This document shows, piece after piece, positions 1-7,162 of a DNA stretch of 17,259 bases. A model generated the notes under the pieces. It saw only the letters and a list, made by a program, of their open reading frames with translations. It did not search any database and had not been told where the DNA came from. Where the stretch lies: contig JWZX01000168.1 of the NCBI GenBank assembly GCA_001275005.1, forward strand, positions 1 to 17,259. The letters are read 5' to 3'. Position 1 is the stretch's first letter. Each line of letters opens with the position of its first letter. A program made the translations under genes and the position numbers. The DNA is from Chrysochromulina tobinii. Lineage: Eukaryota > Haptophyta > Prymnesiales > Chrysochromulinaceae.

Positions 1-97
1 CACGCTCACGCTCGCTGCCACCCCGCCCGAGCTGGAGCGCATGATCGGGATCCGCTTCATGCCGCAGATCACTGAGAAGGTCGAGGAGGATGAAGAG
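1..97 (+). CDS. Partial exon of an unidentified gene (5' end outside window)
   Basis: Frame 2 is the only forward frame open through this stretch; the other two hit stops. It encodes an acidic segment ending in a Glu/Asp cluster (motif MIGIRFMPQITEKVEEDEE). A GT donor is possible at 98-99 (GAG|GTTGAG), and homology to the second repeat copy suggests an alternative boundary at 103/104. Either boundary leaves phase 0, which does not match the phase needed by the next likely exon (463-657). The connection is therefore unproven; an unseen exon, a non-GT donor or an assembly problem are all possible. No family recognised. Confidence 0.3.
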
Positions 98-103
98 GTT
101 GAG

Positions 104-407
104 ATGACACACATGGGCGCACTCATCAAGGATCCGACGCGGCTCATGGCGGCGGAGGCGGCGACGGCGGCGGCGGCGGCGGCGACGCGGCTCATGGTGG
201 CAGCGGCAGGGGTGGCGGCGGCAGGGGCGGCGGCGCTGACGCTCCCGCTGACGCTGACGCTGCCGCTCCCAGCTATAACGTGGGCTCGAGCCGATGGTCC
301 CTCGAGCTTAGACACCACGTGCACGTCGCAGCTCTCGCCGTTACCGCCATCGCCGCCGCCGCCCTCGCCGCCACTGCCCACGCCGCTGCTTCGCGCGCCC
401 TCGCCGG
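104..407 (+). repeat. GC-rich duplicated block, copy 1 (left copy)
   Basis: This block starts ATGACACACATGGGCGCACT and matches the block at 659-990 closely: the same GGCGGC/GCGGCGG run, the CTCCCGCTGACGCTGACGCTG stretch, the AGCTATAA(A/C)GTGGG motif and the CCGATGGTCCCTCGAGCTTAG stretch. After about 407 the copies diverge; this one runs into a pyrimidine tract (408-460) ending CCCCAG at 462, a good 3' splice acceptor. It could be intronic or low-complexity coding sequence, because a Gly/Asp/Ala-rich frame is open through both copies. Confidence 0.75.
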
Positions 408-462
408 CCTCTCTCCCTCTTTTCTCTCTTTTCTCTTCTCTCCCTCTTTTCAACCTCCCCAG

Positions 463-1571
463 CAAGCCAAGGGCGAGCACTTCAATCCGGACAAGACGTG
501 ACGCTCAAGATCAACACGCAGCGCAGACTGTACGTCGCATGGCTCCCGCAAGCCCTCGTCAACCTCCTCATCGCGATGCCCGCACCCAAGAAGTTCCCTG
601 CCCACGTTGGCACCGACGCAACATTTCTCTTCCTCGCATGGATCCCTTTTGCCAGAGGTGACACACATGGGCGCACTCATCAAGGATCCGACGCGGCTCA
701 TGGCGGCAGAGGCGGCGATGGCGGCGGCGGCGGCGGCGACGCGGCTCATGGTGGCAGCGGCAGGGGCGGCGGCGGCGGCGGCGCTGACGCTCCCGCTGAC
801 GCTGACGCTGCCGCTCCCAGCTATAAAGTGGGCTCTGACGCTGCCGCTCCCAGCTATAAAGTGGGCTCGAGCCGATGGTCCCTCGAGCTTAGACCCACCA
901 CGTCGACGCTCTCGCCGTTACCGCCATCGCCGCCGCCGCCCTCGCCGCCACTGCCCACGCCGCTGCTTCGCGCGCCCTCGCCGGCCTCGCCGCCTCCGCC
1001 CTCAAGTGCTCTGCGCAGGGTTTTGTTTTGTGCATGCATTTGCGTATGTTTGCATATGTTTGTGGCATGCCCCTCTCGATGGGCTTGCGGCGCGCGTATT
1101 TTTGTGTCGTGATGAGGCGTTCCCGCAGGTCCCGACGCCGACGACGCCGACTTTGCCTCCGTGCCTCCATCCCGCGCCCGTGCACCGGCGCCTCCCTGCC
1201 GCTGCCGCTGCTCCCACCGGCAGCGCCCGGCACCGGCACTGCCACCGCTGCCGCTGCCGCTGCCGCCGCCGATGATGCCACCGCCGCCGACGACGGTGCG
1301 GCGCACGACCGCCGCGCACCACGTTTGGACGCCGGAACGCGAGCAGACGCTGCGCGCGGCGCTCCGCACGGCGCCCTGCGCATCTCGCGCCGGCCGCCGC
1401 GTGCTTGACGACGAGTGGCAGTTCCACATCGCCCGCGCCCTCGCGGCCGCCGAGCCGCCCTCGTCGGGCTGGGCGCCCACGGGCGACGCCGTGAAGCAGC
1501 ACTACCAGAAGCGGCTGCCCTTGACGGACGCCGTGAAGCAGCACTACCAGAAGCGGCTGCCCTTGACGGAC
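463..1571 (+). CDS. Hypothetical gene with SANT/Myb-like 3' exon (exons 463-657 and 1129-~1571; 3' end unresolved)
   Basis: Exon 463-657 follows a pyrimidine-rich acceptor and reads in frame 0; a phrase LPQALVNLL loosely recalls the last helix of START lipid-binding domains (weak). It ends at a GT donor (CCAGAG|GTGACA) in phase 1. The acceptor CCCGCAG at 1122-1128 opens exon 1129 in matching phase 1. That exon encodes a Pro/Ala-rich linker, then a SANT/Myb-like helical segment from about 1317 (HHVWTPEREQTLRAAL, then DDEWQFHIARAL and AVKQHYQKRL), suggesting DNA or chromatin binding. A 42-bp unit is duplicated in frame at 1485-1568. The frame stays open into the LSM1 gene, so the true end is unknown and another intron or a frame error is likely. 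Gene identity is not recognised. Confidence 0.4.
659..990 (+). repeat. GC-rich duplicated block, copy 2, probably within an intron (658-1128)
   Basis: Second copy of the block at 104-407. It begins exactly at a candidate 5' splice site (G|GTGACACACATGGG) and carries an extra internal 33-bp tandem duplication. If the exon joins proposed for the surrounding gene are right, the block lies inside intron 658-1128. A Gly-rich then Pro-rich frame is also open through it, so retained coding sequence cannot be excluded. Confidence 0.7.
804..869 (+). repeat. 33-bp tandem duplication carrying CTATAAAG
   Basis: Two adjacent 33-bp units (804-836 and 837-869), each containing CCGCTCCCAGCTATAAAGTG. Copy 1 of the larger block has only one unit, with AGCTATAACGTGGG. 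The CTATAAAG core looks like a TATA box, but no transcript start can be shown from sequence alone. Confidence 0.85.
1485..1568 (+). repeat. 42-bp in-frame tandem duplication (14 residues twice)
   Basis: Units 1485-1526 and 1527-1568 appear identical and encode DAVKQHYQKRLPLT twice in frame 0. The unit is the end of the SANT/Myb-like segment, so the repeat doubles a putative last helix without breaking the frame. Confidence 0.9.
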
Positions 1572-1838
1572 GACACTCGAGCGGGGCTGCCGGATCGGGC
1601 TACGGGCAGTTCATATCCCTTCCTTGCATCAGAATCACTTCGACGTGCTCCTGGGGGCAGCCCGGCTACCAATCCCGCACCATCAAAATCCCCCCCCTTG
1701 CCCCCCCCTTCCCCCTTGCATGCGTTTTCTTTGGTTCACATGAGTTTCCTTCAAGTTTCCTTCTTCACGGCACGGGCGCTCTCGCGTCCCCGTCAGCGAG
1801 TGGGGCGACCTTCGCGATTGTGCGGCCCTCCGCGGCAG
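1572..1838. other. Spacer upstream of LSM1, uncertain coding content
   Basis: This holds long C runs (about 1690-1715) and a pyrimidine-rich TTCCTTCAAGTTTCCTTC stretch. Frame 0 is open throughout but its translation looks like non-coding read-through. It probably contains the 3' end of the upstream gene and the LSM1 promoter/5' UTR. No clear TATA box. Confidence 0.4.
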
Positions 1839-2463
1839 ATGACATCGCCGCTCTCACACCTTGGCCTCACCGGAACGGCCAGTCTAGCCGAGGAACTGGA
1901 CAGTGCGTGCGCTCCCGCTGAGTCCGGCCTGCGCGCGCGATCGCCGGAGAGCGCTCATGACCGTTTGGGTGCTGCGCGTCCTCTCTCAGAGCGCATGCTC
2001 GTGCAGCTGCGTGACGGGCGCAAGATCATTGGTCTGCTGCGCTCGTTCGATCAATTCGCCAACGTTGTGCTCGAGGAGGCTGTGGAGCGCATCATCTACG
2101 AAAAGCAGTTTGCAGACGTGCCGCTGGGGCTCTATGTGATCCGCGGCGAGAACGTCGTGCTCTTGGGCGAGATGGTGCGCGCACCCGCGGGCCCCGCACG
2201 ATTGCCTCGCGTGCGCATGCACAGCGCGGACTGCGCGCGCGCGCGCGAATCGCAATCACCCCTTCGACCCTCAGCGTCGAGCGTCGCCCCGGCTGCGGCA
2301 GGACGAGACCAAGGATGCACACACGACGAGCAAGCTGCTGACCGCAGCGCCCGTCGAGGAGCTGCTGTCCCTGAAGCGCGAGGCGGAGGAAGCGCAGCGG
2401 CTCAAGGCGGGCCTCTCGCGCGTAGCCCGATCGGGCATGCAGGATGCCTGGGACCTCGACTGA
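1839..2463 (+). CDS. LSM1: U6 snRNA-associated Sm-like protein LSm1 (exons 1839-1902, 1990-2174, 2302-2463)
   Basis: LSm1 is the subunit that distinguishes the cytoplasmic LSm1-7 ring, which binds the 3' end of deadenylated mRNA with Pat1 and promotes decapping and decay in P-bodies. Exon 1 gives the conserved start (GTASLAEELD). Exon 2 gives Sm1 and Sm2 (LVQLRDGRKIIGLLRSFDQF, then LYVIRGENVVLLGE). Exon 3 gives the LSm1-specific C-terminal helix and the tail ending in WDLD before TGA. Introns 1903-1989 and 2175-2301 are GT-AG; the joins restore an LDKRML sequence (phase 1) and a GEMDET sequence (phase 0). The product is 136 residues, close to the ~133 of human LSM1. ATG 1839 is chosen because it starts just before the conserved N-terminus. 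Intron 1 is 87 bp with no stop in frame. Confidence 0.93.
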
Positions 2464-3111
2464 GTAGTACTCGGCCATGCGGTAGGTCGCTCTCGGCGCG
2501 CGGCCGACACCGAGCGTCCGTTGTGTGTGTACTGCGCGTACTCGCGGTGTACAGTGCACGGTGGTAACGCACGCCCCGAAATGGTTGGCGCCTCGCGTCC
2601 GCGTTTTCTCAAGGACACGCAACGACCACTAGCGGAGTTACACACCACTCAATTCGACACCACGTTCACTTCGCCCGGACCCCGCGATCGAGCGCCGGCG
2701 GACAGACAAAGACGGGTGTAGACCGGACCGGCGCCGACCCCGGTGACTCGCACACACCCCCATACACATCAGCTGTGTCGGCACACACGTCCGTTGCGGA
2801 GAGTCACGGGGCAACTGCCGTAGCCCACGAATGAACACCCCCCCACCTCCCCGATCCGCCGACTGCGCGAAACCACGTCGGGGGCGGCCGTCCTCCACAA
2901 GGGCCCTGACCCTCGGTACCTCGGACCCTCCACCGGGGGCCACCCCAAGGTGCCCCCCTCTCGAGTATACCGGGGGCCACCCCCAAGGTGACCCGCGCGC
3001 CGTCCCGGGCATCGGCAGCGCCGTACTGGGCACTCATCACTGCGCAATCAAGGTGACCAGCGCGCCGCACAACCTCCACATTCATTCTTCTGCAATCTCC
3101 TCTGATCGCTG
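2464..3111. other. Convergent spacer between LSM1 and the ART-HEAT gene; short repeats, no convincing gene
   Basis: All long frames here are low-complexity shadows. Visible structure: an imperfect direct repeat CCGGGGGCCACC(C)CCAAGGTG near 2934 and 2971, separated by a GAGTATAC-containing linker, and a second pair AAGGTGACC(C/A)GCGCGCCG near 2985 and 3051. The spacer probably contains the LSM1 3' UTR. No RNA gene was recognised. Confidence 0.5.
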
Positions 3112-3236
3112 ATGCTGCAGCTCCAGCCTCTCCAGCTGCTCCAGCTGCTCCAAACCGGGCTGCAGCAGCTGCTGCTACTGCTGCTCCAGCTGCTCCAGCT
3201 GCTACTGCTGCTCCAGCGGCTCCAGCGGCTCCAAAG
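3112..3236. repeat. CTG/CTC (CAG/GAG) trinucleotide-type microsatellite
   Basis: About 125 bp built from CTG, CTC and CAG-type triplets (for example CAGCTGCTCCAGCTGCTCC repeated), keeping a 3-bp period. Read on the minus strand it would give Ala/Gly runs, and on the plus strand Leu/Gln runs. It lies just downstream of the stop codon of the minus-strand ART-HEAT gene, so it may be in that gene's 3' UTR. I do not call it coding. Confidence 0.8.
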
Positions 3237-3349
3237 CCGGGCCGGCGAAAGCCTCGCGACCGAACACTCGCGGCGTAACCACCGCCCTCGTGTACGTCGC
3301 TCTGAAAGGCCAATCTCCCCGTATCTCCTCGGCCCGCCCCGGAACTCCT

Positions 3350-6300
3350 TCACTCTTCTGCCTTCTTCGTCTTCTTGGGGCCCTTGCTCGGCTTCTTGAC
3401 CTTCGTACGCTCCGAGACGTCGACCTTCGTCTCAAACATGATCTCGACGCCGTGTTGGGCGAGCACCTCCGGATCAATCTTCTGGAGCATCTGACGAACC
3501 CCGGTTCGCACGATCGGCTCCGGATCGTCGAGCTTTGCGACGAGGACGGACGCGTGCTGCACGAGCGTCGCTGCATCGAGCTTGCCGAGCGCCGTCACGA
3601 TCGCTTTTCTGACTTTCACGCTCGTGTCCTTGAGCGCGACGACGAGGACGGCGGCGTGCTGCGCGAGCGCCCCTTTATCCAGCTTCGCCAGCGTCGACAC
3701 CACATCCACTCGCACATCCTGATGAGGGAGGCAATCAGAGGTCATCAGAGGTCATCAGAGGTCATCAGAGGTCATCCGTGGTCATCAGGCGCACCTGGTC
3801 CGAATTGCTGAGCTTCTTGACGAGGTCGGCGCCGTGCTGGGCGAGCGTCGCCGCATCAAGGGATGCCAGCGTCTCCTTGACCTTCCTGCGCACATCCGCG
3901 TCCGAGTGCTCGAGCTTGGCGACGAGGAGGGCGGCGTGCTGCGCGAGCACCGACCCATCCAGCCTCCCCAGCGTCGCTGCCACCGCAGTGCGCACGTTCG
4001 CGTCCGGGTGCTCGAGTTTGGCGACCAGGGCAACGCCGTGCGGCGCGAGCGCCACCGTCTCGAGCTTCTTGAGGATCTCGACCGACTCATCGCGCTTCCT
4101 CTTGTCCTCATGCTCGAGTCCCTTGAGGGCTTCCACCACCCTGGGCACGTATGCCTTCGGTTCAAAGCCGCAACGCCCCACCTCCTCCGCCGACATATGC
4201 GCGAGCGACTCGGCCCGTCGCTGCCCGCCCAGCCCATACTGCCGTCGCGCTTGGAGCATCCCCTGCAGCGCCTCCGCGAGCATCAGTCATCAGTCATCAG
4301 TCATCAGTCATCAGTCATCAGTCATCAGTCATCACCTGCAGCGCCTCCGCGAGCCGCTCGTCGCCATTGTACCACTCGGACGGGTGCCCAAGCTCGTCCT
4401 CCTCCACGTCCTTGCGAAACTCGCCCAAAACCCTCTCCGTCCCGTACGCTGTGGCCAGGCCCTCCGTGCGCAGCGCCTGGCGCACCTCCGCCTCGAGCCC
4501 AAACACCTGATGAGGGAGGCAATCAGCGGTCATCAGCGGTCATCAGCGGTCATCAGAGGTCATCAGAGGTCATCAGAGGTCATCAGAGGTCATCAGCCCA
4601 AATACCATGTCCTGCAGCATCTTCTTGCGCTTGCCGATCACTTGCTCGATGGTGAGCGACGTCAGGTTGACGCTCAGCTTCACCTCGACGATGAGCACCG
4701 GGCCCTCGACGCGCGAGCCGCGCACCTCGAGCCCCGTGAGCGGGTTGAAGAGGATCTCCTTTTCGAAGGGGTACTGCGAGAGGAACGAGATGTCCGCACC
4801 TGATGACGGGGGCAATCAGACGTCATCAGAGTGATGAGGGAGGCAATTAAGGAGAGGAACGAGATGTCCGCACCGCGGTCGATCATGCCCTGCTGGATCT
4901 CGAAGATGATGGGGGCCGTCTTCCCGCTCTGCGCGTAGTTGATCGCGGTCTCGCGGTCGAGCGTCGTCGACATGAAGGCGCCGTCGATGCCGCCGCGCAC
5001 GTTGTAACGGTTGGGCGTCCAGAACTTATCGGGCAGAGTGAAATCATGCACGCCGCGGTACACGGTCGACGCGACGGTCAGCTTGCTCAGCTTGACGATC
5101 GCCGAGTTGAGCGCGTGCAGCGTGGTCGTGTACTTGTTGACGCGCCGCATGGCCGACTCGAACGCGGTGCGCGTGTACTCGCGCAGCGCCGCCTGATGAG
5201 GGACGCAATCAGGTGGCCATCAGCATGCAATCCGGTGGCAATCAGGGTCTCCTCCGCCGCCTGATGAGGGACGCGATGAGAGGCACTCAGAGGCACTCAG
5301 AAGGCACTCAACAGGCACTCAGAAGGCACTGAAGAGGCACTCAGAGGCACTCAGAGGCACTCAGAGGGCCCTCAGAAGGCACTCAGAGGGCACTCAGAAG
5401 GCACTCAGAGGGCACTCAGAGGCACTCAACAGGCCCTCAGAAGGCACTCAGAAGGCCCTCAAGAGGCACTCAAGAGGGCAGCCACCTCGTCCTCCGCCGT
5501 CGGGTTACGCTCATCAAACGTGGGCTCCTCCTTGAGCCGTTTGGCCTTGGCGGCCTCGGCCGCGGCATTGTGCGCCACCGCGTCCTCCGAGGAGCAGCAG
5601 AGGCGCACCAGCTCGCAGCGGAGCCACAGCACCGGCCCGTCGAGTCCACGCAGCACCGTATTGTACTTGGTGAAGAGCGGCCCCGTGTACAGCCGCGCAG
5701 CAAACGCCTCCTCGATCGTGAGCGCGGGCTCGCCCTGCTGCTGGAGCTTCAACGACGTGGCCGCTACCTTGAAGCGGAGGACCCCTTCGGGCATCGGCTC
5801 GCGACGGTTCTTGTGACGCTCATTTGCGACAATCTGGACCACGTCGCGAAGGCTCGTGACTCGGCCGCCCGGGTGCTTCGCGGCCAGCACGAGCTTCGCC
5901 TCGAGAGGCCACGCGTCGGGCGATCGACTCGACGGCTCCGCTACAAACTTCCACTCGGTCTCCGACGTGGTCGTGACGACGTAATTCTTGGTCGTGAACT
6001 CGAGGCGTGAATCGGGCTGCTGGGTGTGCTCCGTGGCCATGGCCTCGCGCACGCGCGGCAGCGGCGCACCCACCATCGCCTCGAGCCCGCCAAAGAACGT
6101 GTTCAGGTCTCCGTAGCTGAGCAGCCCGGCGCCCTCTTGCAAGAACTTGGCCTGCAGCTGCTTGGGCGTGGCCGCGGCGCCCGACGCGAGCTCCCGGAGT
6201 GCGGGCTCGAGCTTCTCGACGAGCACATCGACCGCCGCGTTGAGGCGCTCCCTGAGCACCTTCGCAAGGTCGGCCGACTTTGCGAGCGACCGCAGGGATC

Positions 6301-6835
6301 CGAGCTCATTCTTGCAGCCCGGTTCGATGAGACGCGCCGCGAGCAACTCCGGGAGGTTGAAATTGCTGAGGAACTTGGCGGCAGTCCACGACTCGGTCAC
6401 CGGCGACAAAGATTCGTCTGGGTCCGCGTTCAGCACGGGCGCAACCGTCTCATCCCCGGCCTTGCCCCATGCCCCACCCCTCATACGCATCCGCGCCGTG
6501 CGGCCGCGCTGCACCTTTTGCACACGCTTGACGGCCTCCGTCTTCCGCTCCTCGTCTGCGCGCGACAATGCCGCGGGGGGCGGCTGCGGGATGACGCGAT
6601 TCGTCATCACGAACGCCAAGTATGTGGGTACTTCGTCTCCGTCTCCGTTGCTCTCCTCGTCTGCCTTCGCGGAGTGCGGAGTCGATGGAGTCGACGGGTT
6701 CGAGGACCGCCCCGAGTCCTTCGGGCGCCTGTGCGAGGCCGAGCCGGGCGTCCGCATGCGCGCTGAACCCTGCCCGCGCTTTGAAACCTGCGGGCTGCCG
6801 CCGACGGACTCGGGAACTGTGGGGAGCGTCTTCAT
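3350..6835 (-). CDS. ADP-ribosyltransferase (R-S-E class) fused to HEAT repeats, six exons, ~956 aa
   Basis: Exons on the minus strand: 5486-6835, 4874-5192, 4606-4799, 4336-4506, 3795-4262, 3350-3718; all five joins are GT-AG and keep phase. ATG 6835-6833 is the first ATG in frame. Residues 1-100 are Ser/Pro-rich and look disordered; ~104-118 resemble an IQ motif (VQKVQRGRTAR). The ART fold starts near YTGPLFTKYNTVLRG. Catalytic signature: YRG with R496, FMSTT with S525, and FEKEILF with E569/E571 (the ExE typical of arginine-specific enzymes). Such enzymes transfer ADP-ribose from NAD+ to a protein side chain. From ~720 to 930 come HEAT repeats of ~38 residues (LVAKLEHPDANVR, LAQH), then a Lys-rich tail. 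No signal peptide, so probably intracellular. Family, activity-type and architecture are clear; the target is unknown. Confidence 0.88.
3719..3794 (-). repeat. Minisatellite intron 5 of the ART-HEAT gene (76 bp)
   Basis: Sense strand begins GTGCGCCTGATGACC, continues with four GATGACCTCT units (10 bp) and ends with the cassette GATTGCCTCCCTCATCAG. Removing it joins SDQ to DVR and restores the HEAT spacing seen in neighbouring repeats (SDADVR), which fixes the splice sites. Confidence 0.9.
4263..4335 (-). repeat. Minisatellite intron 4 of the ART-HEAT gene (73 bp) with an 18-bp flanking duplication
   Basis: The plus strand has seven CATCAGT units (7 bp) at 4281-4329. The array is bracketed by two exact copies of CTGCAGCGCCTCCGCGAG (4263-4280 and 4336-4353). 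In the sense direction the donor GTGATG is provided by the array and the acceptor CTGCAG by the duplicated exon sequence. Phase 0 on both sides joins LAEALQ to GMLQAR. Confidence 0.9.
4507..4605 (-). repeat. Minisatellite intron 3 of the ART-HEAT gene (99 bp) with an 11-bp flanking duplication
   Basis: The sense strand starts GTATTTGGGCT, then has four GATGACCTCT and three GATGACCGCT units and the same 18-nt terminal cassette GATTGCCTCCCTCATCAG as intron 5. The downstream exon starts GTGTTTGGGCT, a near copy of the intron start. Splicing joins LQDM to VFGLEAE in phase 0. Confidence 0.9.
4800..4873 (-). repeat. Intron 2 of the ART-HEAT gene (74 bp) with a 22-bp flanking duplication
   Basis: GAGAGGAACGAGATGTCCGCAC-type sequence (22 bp, plus strand) occurs exactly at 4778-4799 and 4852-4873. 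Sense: the duplicated exon stretch supplies the GTGCGG donor, then come two degenerate cassette copies (AATTGCCTCCCTCATCA and GATTGCCCCCGTCATCAG). It is removed in phase 1 and falls inside the ART domain just before the ExE motif. Confidence 0.9.
5193..5485 (-). repeat. Composite minisatellite intron 1 of the ART-HEAT gene (293 bp)
   Basis: 5281-5474 is an array of about 18 units of 10-11 bp (sense GAGTGCCTCT / GAGTGCCTTCT). It is followed in the sense direction by a cassette ending CGCGTCCCTCATCAG, then 15 nt GCGGCGGAGGAGACC, then a second element ending GATTGCGTCCCTCATCAG at the acceptor. Donor GAG|GTGGCT at 5486/5485 and acceptor at 5193 join AEDE to AALREY in phase 0. The 15-nt piece could be a microexon, but its right edge lacks a GT, so I treat the whole as one intron. 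Confidence 0.8.
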
Positions 6836-7162
6836 GTGACTTTCGCCGCACCCGCGCGTTTCGGCGAGGACTTTTCCATACAAGTTTCGAACTTGCAAAC
6901 GCCGAAATCGCGAGTTTGGGCGCGTCAAGGGGACGGAGCGCCAGTCAGTCACGCGGCCACTCGCGGCTGCCTATTGCGAGAAACTCAAACTCATTCATAG
7001 ACTTTTCATAGATGGCATTGCGACGACGATTCGCGACACCCACGAGCACATCGTGAGCTCGAAACTGGATCGACCACCGATCCGACCACCGCAACAAAAA
7101 GGTGCCCCCACATAGTGGGCCCTTGTCGGACAGTACCCTTTGTTTGAGTCTGTTCTGTAGCA
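6836..7162. promoter_or_regulatory. Shared upstream region between ART-HEAT (-) and RRP8 (+)
   Basis: 327 bp between two divergent start codons, so both promoters and 5' UTRs must lie here unless unseen 5' exons exist. TTCATAGACTTTTCATAGATG near 6994-7014 is a small imperfect repeat. No canonical TATA box seen. Confidence 0.55.

Noticed and set aside
1161-2567. A single SANT-LSM1 fusion protein
   Set aside because: Splicing out 1903-1989 and 2175-2301 restores an exact LSm1 sequence and length; the unspliced frame loses the conserved C-terminus.
3112-3236. Coding region with Ala/Gly or Leu/Gln runs
   Set aside because: All frames are open because the repeat is triplet-based; no flanking protein features support any of them.
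3778-4803. Long plus-strand frame (~341 codons) across the HEAT/ART exons
   Set aside because: It reads through the repeat introns as well as exons, and the minus strand gives coherent ART and HEAT motifs with phase-matched introns.
4281-5474. CRISPR-like arrays (regular CATCAGAGGT and GGCACTCAGA repeats)
   Set aside because: Units are 7-11 bp with no spacers and no cas genes, and they fall exactly between exons of a eukaryotic gene.
3350-6835. Secreted bacterial-type toxin
   Set aside because: The ART signature is present, but the gene has introns, eukaryotic HEAT repeats, an IQ-like motif and no signal peptide, so it reads as an intracellular eukaryotic enzyme.
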